NCBI GenBank assembly: GCA_964432155.1
Contig: CAYSMF010000011.1
Location: forward strand, 5,645-69,644
DNA from: UBA10438 sp964432155
GTDB taxonomy: Bacteria > Bacteroidota > Ignavibacteria > Kapaibacteriales > Kapaibacteriaceae
Direction of reading: 5' to 3'
Length of the DNA stretch: 64,000 nucleotides
Below, piece after piece: positions 17,622-26,771 of the stretch. The translations under genes were made by a program, and so were the position numbers. Numbering within the stretch: position 1 is the stretch's first letter; each line of letters starts with the position of its first letter. The notes below the pieces were generated by a model, which made no database searches, was not told the origin of the DNA, and was given only the letters and a program-made list of their open reading frames with translations.

Positions 17622-20033
17622 ATGCGCATAGCCTTCCTTCTGCTCTTCGTTTGTGCTGTCGCTTCTGCACAACCTGATCTCGCACCGCTCAAGGTGCTCG
17701 TCAACGACACTCCAGAGCCAGGCTACCTCCTGCTTGCGCCGAACTGCCGCGTATCGCCCCGTCCGTACGGATCCTTCCTTGGTGTTTACAATGTGAATGG
17801 CGGGGTTATCCGCACTGGACGCGTAACGAACTTTCCGTTTGAGTACAAGGTGTTTCCCGACGGACGCCTTGGATACTCCGAACTGGTGGTCTTCGCCGGT
17901 GCATCGGTTCCTGCCGGCGTGTACATCGTCGATACCCTCCTTGCACCTCAAGAGTTTGTGTCGCAGTCGCGCGGATACCTCACAACGCAACACGACTTTC
18001 ACATGCTGCCGAATGGCAACATGTTGATGCTAGGAGCTGAGGATGTCACGATTGACATGAGCGAAGTCGTCCCAGGCGGACACCCCGCTGCGAATGTTGT
18101 GAACGCAGTCATCCAGGAGATCGATCGCGATGGTCGCGTCGTTGTACAATGGAAGGCACTCGATCACTTGCCGATCACCGATTCATACGAAGATCTCACC
18201 GCCCCTGCTATTCGCTTTTGTCACAACAACTCATTGTGGATTGATGACGATGGCAACTGGATTATCTCCATGCGCCACATGTCTCAAGTGATCAAGATCA
18301 ATCGCACAACAGGCGAGGTGATGTGGAAGCTTGGCGGAAAGAGCAATCAATTCACTTTCATCGGCGATCATCCAGAGCTTGCACCAACGTACTTCAGCTA
18401 CCAACACGATGCGCGTCGTTTGCCGAACGGTAATATCTCGCTCTTCGATAACGGCACACAGCATACACCACAGTATTCACGCGGTGTTGAGTATCGTCTC
18501 GACGAACAGGCGAAAACGGCAACGATGGTGTGGGAATACCGACATGTGCCAGATTATTACGTGAGCATTCAAGGGGGCTTGCAGACACTCCCGAATGGTA
18601 ATCGTGTACTCGGATGGGGAAGCGCCGCAAATGATGGTGCGCCAGGAATCACCGAAGTCGATTCCACCGGTCGCGTGGTGTTCGAGGCTGCATATCCAAA
18701 GCAGATGTTCGTGTACCGTGCAACGAAGTATCCAGTGTGGCCAACAGGACGTCCATCAGCAACTGCTGTGATCAACGATGTACTCTCTGGTGAGCAGTAC
18801 GCGTATTGGCGAGGTACACAGTACACAGGTACAACAGTTACGTTCCGGTCTCTTGAGTCGAGCTTCTACAACCGCACAACAGTGCGACGCTTTGCATGGT
18901 CACCGAAGAATCCGCAATGGACTGTTGAATCACCACACATTCATCAGTCACGCATCGAGCTTCTGCTCGAGGGCATTCGCAACGAGCGCATTGATGTGCG
19001 GTTCAACATTGATACACTCGGCATCACATTTGATCCCACAAAGCTTATCGTGTATCATCGTCCACTCATCGATAGTGGTCGCTTCCAACCGCTCTCGACA
19101 CGATTTGATGCAGCAACACGCGAACTTGTTGTGGAAGCAACAACAGGTGGGGAGTTTTGCTTCGGCATTCCACAGGTTCCTGTGCAAGAGGTAACATCAC
19201 CGCTTCTGGCATGGCCGGTACGGGGCGAACGCATTCTTGAGCGAGCAACGCACGACTTCAAGGTCACACCAAACGGACGTGTCGATTCAATTCGAATTCA
19301 GGTGTCTCGTGATCCGAGTTTTACGAAAGGTGTGATTGATCTCTCGACGACGAGCGACCGTACAGCTGTCAGTGTTGACGATGCATCGTACAAGGTTTAC
19401 TGGCGCGCGATGGCGTTTACAGGCGGACGTGCCAGTGTGTGGTCCGCTGTTGACTCTGCGAGAGTCGCTCCGGCATACCTCGATGTGACACGTCCAACTA
19501 CGGACGTGCAGTGGGCCTATGATAACGCGTATGCCATCTCGTGGCGGACCAACGTTCGCGGTCTTGTGCGGATTGAACTTGTGAAGGACAACCAAGTGGT
19601 TGCTCGCATTGCAGACAGTGTACTAGCACGCGCACAAGGCTTCCTGTGGAAGGTGCCGTTTAGTGTACCTGCAGGACGTGAGTATCATGTACGAGTCTCG
19701 TCGATCGATCCATCATTCGTTGACATCGTCACAACTGGTACACAGAACATCACCATCACCGATGTTGTATCGATAGCTGAGGATCGTCTTGTGCAGGGGG
19801 CAGTAACAATCGCACCAGTACCTGCTAACGATCATGTCACAGTATCAAACGTCGCATCCGGTATCGTGAGCATTGACGTGTACGCAATCACAGGTGAGCG
19901 TGTTGCTACACAGCCGTCACGCGGAACACGCGAACACCTATCAGCACAGCAATTGCCACCGGGGATCTACACTGTACTTGTGACAGACACTCGCGGCATT
20001 GTATACCGCGCACCGTTGATCATCGCGCGGTGA
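17622..20033 (+). CDS. Exported arylsulfotransferase-like protein with T9SS sorting domain (copy 3)
   Basis: The 803-residue protein has a signal peptide (cleavage after VASAQ, residue 17). The ASST-like propeller shows FCHNN (H201), SMRHMSQVIKI (H219), GEVMWKLGG and SYQHDA (H262) followed by SLFDNG, the same landmarks as copies 1 and 2. An FN3-like module lies near 540-640 and a bacterial Ig-like stretch follows. The last 75 residues form a T9SS type A-like sorting domain (PVPANDHVTVSN, then IDVYAITGERV, ending IIAR). This implies export by Sec, passage of the outer membrane by T9SS and attachment to or release from the surface. The sulfotransferase role is by family; the donor and acceptor are unknown. 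Confidence 0.78.
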   Translation: MRIAFLLLFVCAVASAQPDLAPLKVLVNDTPEPGYLLLAPNCRVSPRPYGSFLGVYNVNGGVIRTGRVTNFPFEYKVFPDGRLGYSELVVFAGASVPAGVYIVDTLLAPQEFVSQSRGYLTTQHDFHMLPNGNMLMLGAEDVTIDMSEVVPGGHPAANVVNAVIQEIDRDGRVVVQWKALDHLPITDSYEDLTAPAIRFCHNNSLWIDDDGNWIISMRHMSQVIKINRTTGEVMWKLGGKSNQFTFIGDHPELAPTYFSYQHDARRLPNGNISLFDNGTQHTPQYSRGVEYRLDEQAKTATMVWEYRHVPDYYVSIQGGLQTLPNGNRVLGWGSAANDGAPGITEVDSTGRVVFEAAYPKQMFVYRATKYPVWPTGRPSATAVINDVLSGEQYAYWRGTQYTGTTVTFRSLESSFYNRTTVRRFAWSPKNPQWTVESPHIHQSRIELLLEGIRNERIDVRFNIDTLGITFDPTKLIVYHRPLIDSGRFQPLSTRFDAATRELVVEATTGGEFCFGIPQVPVQEVTSPLLAWPVRGERILERATHDFKVTPNGRVDSIRIQVSRDPSFTKGVIDLSTTSDRTAVSVDDASYKVYWRAMAFTGGRASVWSAVDSARVAPAYLDVTRPTTDVQWAYDNAYAISWRTNVRGLVRIELVKDNQVVARIADSVLARAQGFLWKVPFSVPAGREYHVRVSSIDPSFVDIVTTGTQNITITDVVSIAEDRLVQGAVTIAPVPANDHVTVSNVASGIVSIDVYAITGERVATQPSRGTREHLSAQQLPPGIYTVLVTDTRGIVYRAPLIIAR

Positions 20034-20043
20034 TAGAGCTTCG

Positions 20044-21027
20044 TTAGTAGCCCGTAGGGTGACCGTTTTTCTTGCGCCATTCGAAGATGGGCCTGAACGG
20101 ACCGTACTTGTGCTGTTCTTGTGAAAACGGATCGTCGTACGGCGGAAAGAAGTAGTCGAGCGGCTTCTCTTTATGCACCGGATATTCGTTCACAAGGTAT
20201 GGTTGTGGACGTGTGTGAAGCTTGTCGTCGTTGACATACGCTGCAACATCCATCGCCTCTTCGTCTGTAAGCAGAGGCTTATCCCACCGGGCAATATCGT
20301 TCGGCATGTTGTACTTGATGAATTGCGCCGACTTGATCAGACGGTGCATTGATGATCCCGGCTGATAGGACATCGGACCCCAGAGCGGGGGATAGACATA
20401 GGCAATCCCATCCTCCTTGAGCACGCCCTGTCCGTCATCGCCATGGCAGCGCTGACAGTGCTTCTCGTAGACTGCGCGCCCCTTGATTGGATCTGCCGGA
20501 CGATCGAGCAGCGTGATCGCCTTGAGGTTGTCGCCATGGACGCGTTTTCCAACAGGGACGCCTTTACCCACCCACTGCATGTAGGCAAGCATCGCTATCA
20601 TCTCCTTGCTGTCGAGAGGAATAGGTTTGCCATTCAGGGGGCGCTCAATGCAATTGTTGATGCGATCCGCGAGCGTGAGAATTCTGCCTTCGCGCGCGCG
20701 GTACTGCGGATAGCGTGCATGCGCAGAAAAGTAGTTGAGTCCGAAGGGGCGCGTACCAGCTTCGAGGTGACAGTTCTGACAGCCCAACCCATTACCACCG
20801 AATGAACCGACGGAGCCCTTTGGTCCAAGGTAATACGGGAAGTTGACGAGCAAATCACGACCGTAGCGGATCATGTCGCCCGTGGCGTCGTTAGGAATGT
20901 CTGCCGTGTCGGGCGGTACGAAAAGCGCGGTATCTGCAGGCTGCACCAATGTCTGCTGCTGCGGTGTTTCGTTTGAGCACGCAACCAGCAGTATGAGGAG
21001 AGCGATGTACATGAGCTTCATGTGCAT
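20044..21027 (-). CDS. tsdA: Thiosulfate dehydrogenase-like dihaem cytochrome c lipoprotein
   Basis: The protein has a lipobox (LLVACS, lipid Cys17) and two c-type haem motifs, CQNCH at 83-87 and CQRCH at 191-195. Between them is RINNCIERPLNGKPI, matching the TsdA motif whose cysteine (C126 here) is the unusual distal ligand of the catalytic haem. TsdA oxidises thiosulfate to tetrathionate, or the reverse, in the periplasm. The start ATG lies one base after the rhodanese stop (TGA-A-ATG), which supports this choice and coupled translation; a second ATG six bases in is also possible. The C-terminal tail, rich in Pro and charged residues, extends beyond the usual haem domain. Direction of the reaction cannot be deduced. 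Confidence 0.82.
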   Translation of the reverse strand: MHMKLMYIALLILLVACSNETPQQQTLVQPADTALFVPPDTADIPNDATGDMIRYGRDLLVNFPYYLGPKGSVGSFGGNGLGCQNCHLEAGTRPFGLNYFSAHARYPQYRAREGRILTLADRINNCIERPLNGKPIPLDSKEMIAMLAYMQWVGKGVPVGKRVHGDNLKAITLLDRPADPIKGRAVYEKHCQRCHGDDGQGVLKEDGIAYVYPPLWGPMSYQPGSSMHRLIKSAQFIKYNMPNDIARWDKPLLTDEEAMDVAAYVNDDKLHTRPQPYLVNEYPVHKEKPLDYFFPPYDDPFSQEQHKYGPFRPIFEWRKKNGHPTGY

Positions 21028-21028
21028 T

Positions 21029-21400
21029 TCACTTTTCGAATGTACGCTGCTCCTTCTTCCACGCATCGAAGCCCCCTAGCATGTTATAGACATGCGTATA
21101 ACCCATCGAGTCGAGTTTGGTTTCGGTGTCCTTGCTTCGGCGACCGGATTTGCAGTACACGATGATGGTGGCGTTCTTCGGAAGGGTAGAAACCTGTTTC
21201 CAGAAATCCTTCGCGTAGAAATCCATCAGTCGAGCGCGCTTCAAATGTCCGTCGGCGAATTCGCCTGGAGTGCGCACATCGAGTACGATGGTTGATTTCT
21301 TGGCGACAAGTCGCGCAGCCTCGGCTGTTGTGACGTCGCCGCTAGCGTGAGCCGCCGTGCAAACGACAGCGAAGGCGATGAGAGTCGTGAGTGTTCGCAT
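21029..21400 (-). CDS. Exported single-domain rhodanese-like sulfurtransferase
   Basis: A 123-residue protein with a signal peptide (cleavage near AAHAS, residue 20) and one rhodanese domain. It has the LDVRTPGEFADGH motif and an active-site loop VYCKSGRRS with catalytic Cys83. Rhodaneses carry sulfur as a cysteine persulfide. The gene is immediately upstream of, and probably co-translated with, the TsdA-like cytochrome, suggesting a shared role in periplasmic sulfur chemistry; this is contextual inference. Confidence 0.88.
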   Translation of the reverse strand: MRTLTTLIAFAVVCTAAHASGDVTTAEAARLVAKKSTIVLDVRTPGEFADGHLKRARLMDFYAKDFWKQVSTLPKNATIIVYCKSGRRSKDTETKLDSMGYTHVYNMLGGFDAWKKEQRTFEK

Positions 21401-21455
21401 GAATGAATATAGGGCCTAATACCAGCTGATTGTTCGGTCCTTCCTAATTTCCAGC

Positions 21456-22856
21456 ATGTCTGCACGCACTACTCTAAGCCATATCGCGACAGCTGTGATC
21501 ATGCTGATTGCCGTGGCATCATGTGCTATCAAGGCTCAGGAGATCATTCCTGAGGAAATCACTCCTCAGGATATGAACTGGGGCACCCAGCCTGATACGT
21601 CATCTCCGATAAAGGTGCAGCTATTCGCGCAACTATGGGCGCGGTACAACCAAAACAACCCAGGTACTGTCGCTCTTGGCTCGGTGCAGGATGAGAGTTT
21701 CGACATCGGAGTGCGGCGCGCACGTGTCCAGGCGTTTGCGAACATCAACGATCGCGCAACGCTCTTCATCCACTATGGCTTCAATAATTTCAACTACGCG
21801 TATCAAAGCGCAGGCAACCGTCGCATACAAGCATACTTTCACGACTTCTTCGGTGAGTATCGACTGTTCGATAAGAACGAACTCAAGCTCGGAGCAGGCT
21901 TGTCGTTTGTTAATGGACTCAGTCGGTTTGCTCAGCCTGCAATCATTGCATTGCCGACAATGGACGGTGCGTTGTTCGCACAAGCTACATCGGAGCAGAA
22001 CGACGTAACAGGTCGGAAGTTGAGTATCACAGCTCGTGGACAGATTGGTCCGATCGACTATCGTGTGGCGATCTCTGATCCAATGGCTGTTACGACCAAT
22101 GGTCAAACTCCACGTTCAATCGCACCACAGGCAAACTTTGCGCAGAACCAGCGAACGCTGCAGCAGCAAGCGTATGTGATCTATCAGTTCTTCGACCACG
22201 AGCCCCATCAAGTGCCAAACATGGCAGGTACGTACTACGGAACGCGCAAGGTCTTCAATGTTGCTGCCGGAGTGATCTACCAACCGTCAGCGATGTGGCG
22301 ATCACGTGGTGCAGACACGGCGTATGAAGATCTCTTGTTGGTTGCGGTTGAATCGATGTACGATGCACCAATCGATCGCAACGGAACGACATTGAGCGCA
22401 TATGCTGGCGTGTTCCATCATAACTACGGCTCGAACTACCTTCGGTATAATGGCGCGATGAATACGGGAACCGGTTCATTCGTTTCGGCCGACACCACAC
22501 AGCTCCGTCCGCTCACACAGTATGGACCATCGTGGGGAAATGCCTTCCCCATGTATGGTACAGGCGAAGTTGTCTACTCGCATGTGGCGGTGTTCTTCCC
22601 GAAGGTTTTAGGCAACGTTGGTGTGATGCCATATGTGTCGGCGAACCTTGCTTGGTATGAACGACTCAATCGCCGGCTTACTGACGTGTATGCTGTTGGT
22701 TGTTCGTTCTTGCTTGACGGCATTCGCAGTCGTGTAAGCCTTGAACTTCAGAATCGTCCAACGTTCGGCATTGATGTGTCGCGTGATCCATTCGGTGAAC
22801 TTGTTGCGGACGTTCGTCGTTCGCAATTCGCGTTGCAGTATCAGGTGGTATGGTGA
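21456..22856 (+). CDS. Porin-like outer-membrane beta-barrel protein
   Basis: The 466-residue protein has a signal sequence (either cleavage after IKAQ or, less likely for a barrel, a lipobox-like AVASC). The body is full of alternating amphipathic strands, including FAQLWARYNQNNPG, RRARVQAFANI and ATLFIHYGFNNFNYAY. This pattern resembles phosphate-selective porin O/P-like and related Bacteroidota porins. The C-terminus (SQFALQYQVVW) is a typical last barrel strand with a terminal aromatic. The solute is unknown. The next gene starts 7 bp before its stop, so the two are likely translated together. Confidence 0.72.
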   Translation: MSARTTLSHIATAVIMLIAVASCAIKAQEIIPEEITPQDMNWGTQPDTSSPIKVQLFAQLWARYNQNNPGTVALGSVQDESFDIGVRRARVQAFANINDRATLFIHYGFNNFNYAYQSAGNRRIQAYFHDFFGEYRLFDKNELKLGAGLSFVNGLSRFAQPAIIALPTMDGALFAQATSEQNDVTGRKLSITARGQIGPIDYRVAISDPMAVTTNGQTPRSIAPQANFAQNQRTLQQQAYVIYQFFDHEPHQVPNMAGTYYGTRKVFNVAAGVIYQPSAMWRSRGADTAYEDLLLVAVESMYDAPIDRNGTTLSAYAGVFHHNYGSNYLRYNGAMNTGTGSFVSADTTQLRPLTQYGPSWGNAFPMYGTGEVVYSHVAVFFPKVLGNVGVMPYVSANLAWYERLNRRLTDVYAVGCSFLLDGIRSRVSLELQNRPTFGIDVSRDPFGELVADVRRSQFALQYQVVW

Positions 22857-23488
22857 AACACTTCTATCGTCAGGCGCAGATTCTTGCGCTGGTAACAATC
22901 CTGTATAACATCGTCGAAGGCATTGTCTCGACAACGATGGGGTTTAGCGACGAGACGCTTGCCTTGTTCGGGTTCGGCGTTGACAGTTTCATCGAGTCGA
23001 TTTCTGGCGTTGGTGTGTACGTGATGATTCGTCGCATCGCACACAGTGCTGAACAGGTAACAGCAAGCCAACAAACTGAGTTTGAGAAGCAGGCACTCCG
23101 AGTAACTGGGTGGGCTTTCTATGCGTTATCGGCGATGCTTGCAGCGACGGTCATCGTGAACGTCATTGAGCATAAAGCACCCGAGTCGACCTTCTGGGGT
23201 GTTGTCATCTCGTCGATATCAATCCTCACAATGTCTGCGCTTGTCGCAGCCAAGCGACGTGTTGGACGCGCACTGAATAGTGCACCAATTCTCGCTGATG
23301 CGAACTGCACCCTGGTCTGCATTTACATGAGCATCGCAGTGCTGATATCTTCAGCGGTGTATGAACTCACATCGTTTGCGTATGCTGATGCGATCGGAGC
23401 AATTGCCATTATCTGGTTCAGTGTGTCAGAGGGACGTGAGTGTTTTGCCAAGGCGAAAGGACATCAGTGCGGATGCGAGCACGAGTAG
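22850..23488 (+). CDS. Short cation-diffusion-facilitator-like membrane protein
   Basis: This 212-residue protein has about six membrane segments and resembles the transmembrane half of CDF metal exporters without their cytoplasmic domain. Where CDF proteins have HxxxD metal ligands in TM2 and TM5, this one has DSFIE (D45, E49) and CTLVC (C153, C157) next to the conserved LADA. The tail GHQCGCEHE is Cys/His rich and could bind metal. Similar short transporter-like proteins occur widely, usually labelled cation transporter. It overlaps the porin gene upstream by 7 bp and the Omp85-like gene downstream by 16 bp, so the three form one unit, possibly for metal or small-ion handling across both membranes. 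The substrate is unknown. Confidence 0.7.
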   Translation: MVKHFYRQAQILALVTILYNIVEGIVSTTMGFSDETLALFGFGVDSFIESISGVGVYVMIRRIAHSAEQVTASQQTEFEKQALRVTGWAFYALSAMLAATVIVNVIEHKAPESTFWGVVISSISILTMSALVAAKRRVGRALNSAPILADANCTLVCIYMSIAVLISSAVYELTSFAYADAIGAIAIIWFSVSEGRECFAKAKGHQCGCEHE

Positions 23489-24573
23489 TTCTGATCCTGA
23501 TGCTGTTTGCCATCGAGATAACAGCGCATGAGGATACGCTACGCACAGGACTCGATTGGTCGTTTGTACCAATTCCTGCGTACACGCCTGAAACAAGCTG
23601 GATGGCTGCGCTCACCGCGTTTGTGACGTATCGCGACACTGTTGATCCAAGCTATCGTCCATCGTCTGTTGCCATTGCAGCACAGGGAACGCTCAAGAGT
23701 CAGTTTGCCCTCGGCCTCTATCCCGAGATCTATCTCGATGGTAATCGCATGCGTATCGAGGGCGCAATTGAATGGTATCTGTATCCGTATAACTTCTTCG
23801 GTATCGGCAATGCGAATCCCTCTACCAATGCTGAGCTCTATACCCCGCATGGTGCGAAGCTCGAATTGCGTGCATTGTACGCCCTGAGTGGCACGCGCGT
23901 CCAACATGGACTCAGTGCTGGTATTCACCTAGATCTTCGATATGATCACATCAATTCCGTGGAGTCACGCAGCGATGGTACGCGGGGTCCGCTCGGACGT
24001 GGTGAAGTAGTCGGTGCATCAGGTGGATGGTATAACGGCATCGGACCGCAGGTATCGTACGACACTCGCGACAACAACTTCGATGCACGATCAGGTGTTT
24101 TCGCAGAAACACACCTTGTTGCCTACGGGCCACTACTTGGTAGCACGTATAGCTCCGTCGTCAGCACGCTTGATGCGCGTGCCTACACGCCTCTCTCGGA
24201 GAACATTTCAATGGCAGGTCGCGTACATGTTCAATCAGCAACAGGTACACCGCCTTTCCTACAGATGCCAAGTATCGGCGGTTCAAACAACATGCGTGGA
24301 ATGATCGACGCACAGCAACGCGATCGCATATCCATGTTTGCTGGTGCAGAGGTTCGTTTCCCAATCGTGTGGCGCTTCCGAGGCGCTGCATTTGCCGATG
24401 CCGGACAGGTTGCATCAACAACGTCGTCGGTAGCACTCAATCAACTGTGGATCAGTTGGGGTGCCGGCATTCGATTTCTTCTCGTACCAGAAGAGCGCAT
24501 CTCACTACGGTTCGACGTAGGCGTAGCGCGCGGCGTTCCGCAGTTCTATCTAGGATTCAACGAAGCGTTTTAA
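23473..24573 (+). CDS. Omp85/BamA-like surface antigen barrel protein
   Basis: A 366-residue outer-membrane protein with a signal peptide (cleavage near IEITAHE) and a barrel resembling the C-terminal D15/Omp85 surface-antigen domain. Visible features include YNFFGIGNAN, GPQVSYDTRDNNFDARSG (the RDN strand typical of this family), GGSNNMRGM (matching the G-x-RG lid-lock motif) and a terminal LGFNEAF strand. No POTRA domains are present, so it is not BamA itself; it belongs with the short BamA-like barrels of unknown role. The start was chosen at the ATG of MRARVVLIL inside the end of the preceding gene. Confidence 0.75.
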   Translation: MRARVVLILMLFAIEITAHEDTLRTGLDWSFVPIPAYTPETSWMAALTAFVTYRDTVDPSYRPSSVAIAAQGTLKSQFALGLYPEIYLDGNRMRIEGAIEWYLYPYNFFGIGNANPSTNAELYTPHGAKLELRALYALSGTRVQHGLSAGIHLDLRYDHINSVESRSDGTRGPLGRGEVVGASGGWYNGIGPQVSYDTRDNNFDARSGVFAETHLVAYGPLLGSTYSSVVSTLDARAYTPLSENISMAGRVHVQSATGTPPFLQMPSIGGSNNMRGMIDAQQRDRISMFAGAEVRFPIVWRFRGAAFADAGQVASTTSSVALNQLWISWGAGIRFLLVPEERISLRFDVGVARGVPQFYLGFNEAF

Positions 24574-24666
24574 TCGTCCTCCAGCGTATTGTGCGCCGCC
24601 GTGAAACGTCAATCCCGGTGTGGTCGCCCCGGTGTGGAACATTGCAAATAATGCAGCATGCGTGAC

Positions 24667-24691
24667 GTAGGGGCGAGACCCTGTCTCGCCC
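24667..24691 (+). repeat. GTAG-type REP-like palindrome, copy 1
   Basis: GTAG followed by a perfect 9-bp stem (GGGCGAGAC / GTCTCGCCC) around a CCT loop. The same 25-mer recurs exactly at the right edge of the window and, inverted with one mismatch, 57 bp downstream. Confidence 0.9.
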
Positions 24692-24748
24692 GTGTAGGCA
24701 TCGGGCGATACCGCGATGTTGTATCAATGTGTGTCGATCATTACGTGT

Positions 24749-24773
24749 AGGCGAGACAGGGTCTCGCCCCTAC
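24749..24773 (-). repeat. GTAG-type REP-like palindrome, copy 2 (inverted)
   Basis: Read on the minus strand this is GTAG plus the same 9-bp hairpin; 24 of 25 bases match copy 1. With copy 1 it makes an inverted pair with GTAG at both outer ends, the geometry of a REPIN. Confidence 0.9.
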
Positions 24774-24904
24774 TGTGTTGCGGTGCTTTAACACTGTCAC
24801 TTTCTAGGATAACTCACAGCTTACATTACGGTGATGTTCCAACGATAGGTTCGCATGTCTTTCTAATCGACATTCATCACCTTTATCGTTTACGGAGCGT
24901 TTCT

Positions 24905-26752
24905 ATGAAAATGTTGGGTCTCTTTGCAGCAGCAACTATTGCTGCGAGCGGTGCGATTACAGCGCAGGACTTTCCTGTGCGAATCGAGCCAGTCACAATG
25001 ATTCCGTACCTCCAGGGACGCGTCGTTGTGCCACCATCACCACTGAAGTATCAGAACATCTTCGTTGGTGGTGTTGATAGTGTTGAAACTGACATGGGTC
25101 GTACTGCTGCAAAGCAGTGGCACGATTACATCGGCTATGCAGCGGATGAATCAGGCACATCGCTAGGATACATCATTGTGAACCACGAAATGATCGAAGC
25201 CAACGACAAGATTGGTGACGGTGGTGGTATGACAATGTTCAAGCTCGGCAAGAAGGCTGATGGCACACTCGAAGTACTTGATCAGACACTTCCCGATGGT
25301 CGCAAGGGTAAGTTCTTCAATGTCGACTTCAAGAACACTGTCGGCGAAACAGGCATGAACTGTGGTGGTATGTCGGGATTCGGTCGAGTATGGACAGCCG
25401 AAGAGTGGTATCAGTCATCGAACAAGGGAATCAATGCAGAGGGTAAGGGTTTCCGCGACACATCTGACTTCGTGATTGGCTCGAAGCAACCATCAGGCTT
25501 CCCAGGTCTCGACGGAAAGACAATCAAGCGCTTCCAGAACCTGAACTGGATGGTTGAGATCGATCCAAAGACGGCAAAGGCAGTTCGCAAGTACTACAAC
25601 TGGGGTCGCCAAGGCTTCGAAGGTGGTGTTGTACACCCTGACGGCAAGACAATCTTCCTCTTCGAAGACGGTGCAGCTGGTCGTTCGATCCTCACAAAGT
25701 TCGTAGCTGATGTTGCTGGTGATTACACAAAGGGTAAGACCTACTTCTACAAGCAAGATGCCGGTAAGTACACAGGCACATGGGTAGAAGTACCAAACAA
25801 CCCTGCAACAGATTGGGAAATCCTTGTTGCTCCACACAACTGGGCAAAGACGAAGGGTATCACCGGGTTCACACGTCTCGAATGGGGCGCATTCAACAAG
25901 ACAGATGGTAAGATCTACATCACCGAAACCGGTCAAGATCGTCCAGGTGCAAACTACAAGTCAGCACTCGCAGATGGCTGGACACTTCCTCAGCACACGT
26001 ATGATCGCGCGAAGGAGCAAGGTGTAGCAGTCGACAGCAGTGCCCACATGGATTACTACGGTCGTGTTCTCGTGCTTGACCTTAACGACAACTCTGTTCG
26101 TTCATTCCTCGAGGGCGGTCCGTATATCACAGATGCACAGGCTGTGCCAGCTCGCTACCCTGAAAAGCATCTCTCGAACCCCGACGGTCTTGGCTTCCTC
26201 TATGTAAATGGTAAGACGTTCATGGTCATTGAAGAAGATCTCAATGGTGTGAACTTCGGCCGTATGCCAAACACTGGTATGCGTGGTACGAACTGCGAAG
26301 CATGGCTGCTCGACATGTCGAAGGCCCCATCGATTGACAATCTCTACCGTCTTGCAATCTCGCAATATGGATCAGAGATCACCGGCTTCACATCACTCGA
26401 CGATGGTAACACGGTGTTGATCAATGCACAACATCCCGACAATGCAACAATCTCCGATGCAGCGGCGAAGAACTCGCTTACGTTCGCGATCTCGGGTCTG
26501 AAGCAGCTTGTGAACTCGATTGAGAAGGACAATGATGGACGCACACAGGGCGCTGTGTCAGTCTTCCCGAACCCTACATCGACACAGCTCAACTTCACAT
26601 CACCAGTTGACGCAGCACTATATGATGCTACCGGCGCACGTGTACGCGTCGTTCGTGAAACCACATCGCTCGACATCGCCGATCTTGCATCAGGCGTCTA
26701 CTATGTGCGTTTTGCTGACGGAACAACACAGCAAGTGGTAATCCAACGCTAA
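24905..26752 (+). CDS. PhoX-like alkaline phosphatase (DUF839) with T9SS sorting domain
   Basis: The 615-residue protein starts with a signal peptide (cleavage after ITAQ, about residue 21); a longer frame would run back through the repeat pair and is rejected. The PhoX family signature is visible: MNCGGMSGFGRVWTAEEW (compare NCxGG...WGTWLTxEE), NWGRQGFEGG, an FLFEDGA strand, and NPDGLGF late in the protein. PhoX enzymes are calcium- and iron-dependent phosphomonoesterases of the cell envelope. The end carries a clear T9SS type A-like sorting domain (VFPNPTSTQLNF, YDATGARV, ending VVIQR). A strong hairpin follows the stop. The phosphatase role is by family; the residues have not been aligned in detail. 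Confidence 0.86.
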   Translation: MKMLGLFAAATIAASGAITAQDFPVRIEPVTMIPYLQGRVVVPPSPLKYQNIFVGGVDSVETDMGRTAAKQWHDYIGYAADESGTSLGYIIVNHEMIEANDKIGDGGGMTMFKLGKKADGTLEVLDQTLPDGRKGKFFNVDFKNTVGETGMNCGGMSGFGRVWTAEEWYQSSNKGINAEGKGFRDTSDFVIGSKQPSGFPGLDGKTIKRFQNLNWMVEIDPKTAKAVRKYYNWGRQGFEGGVVHPDGKTIFLFEDGAAGRSILTKFVADVAGDYTKGKTYFYKQDAGKYTGTWVEVPNNPATDWEILVAPHNWAKTKGITGFTRLEWGAFNKTDGKIYITETGQDRPGANYKSALADGWTLPQHTYDRAKEQGVAVDSSAHMDYYGRVLVLDLNDNSVRSFLEGGPYITDAQAVPARYPEKHLSNPDGLGFLYVNGKTFMVIEEDLNGVNFGRMPNTGMRGTNCEAWLLDMSKAPSIDNLYRLAISQYGSEITGFTSLDDGNTVLINAQHPDNATISDAAAKNSLTFAISGLKQLVNSIEKDNDGRTQGAVSVFPNPTSTQLNFTSPVDAALYDATGARVRVVRETTSLDIADLASGVYYVRFADGTTQQVVIQR

Positions 26753-26771
26753 CGCTAACAATCTGTTTCGC

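Larger units (their letters stand above)
24574..24904. other. 331-bp intergenic region holding a REPIN-like inverted pair
   Basis: This gap between an Omp85-like gene and the PhoX-like gene has no coding frame with a credible start. It contains two inverted GTAG-type palindromes about 57 bp apart, then about 130 bp of AT-richer sequence leading to the PhoX start, where the phoX promoter is expected. I see no tRNA or riboswitch-like element. Confidence 0.6.

Noticed and set aside
17532..18002. N-terminal extension of the RfbD-like protein
   Set aside because: The frame is open but lies antisense to the start of an exported ASST-like gene; the Rossmann start MITIVGAG at 17531 matches the family.
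24716..24904. Longer N-terminus of the PhoX-like protein
   Set aside because: It would be translated through an inverted repeat and hides the signal peptide that begins at 24905.
24574..24904. tRNA or riboswitch in the largest gap
   Set aside because: No cloverleaf or known aptamer could be drawn; the palindromes explain the structure seen.
25493..25936. 147-residue open frame on the minus strand
   Set aside because: It lies wholly inside the PhoX-like gene, which has motifs and codon use of a real gene; the antisense product has no family features.
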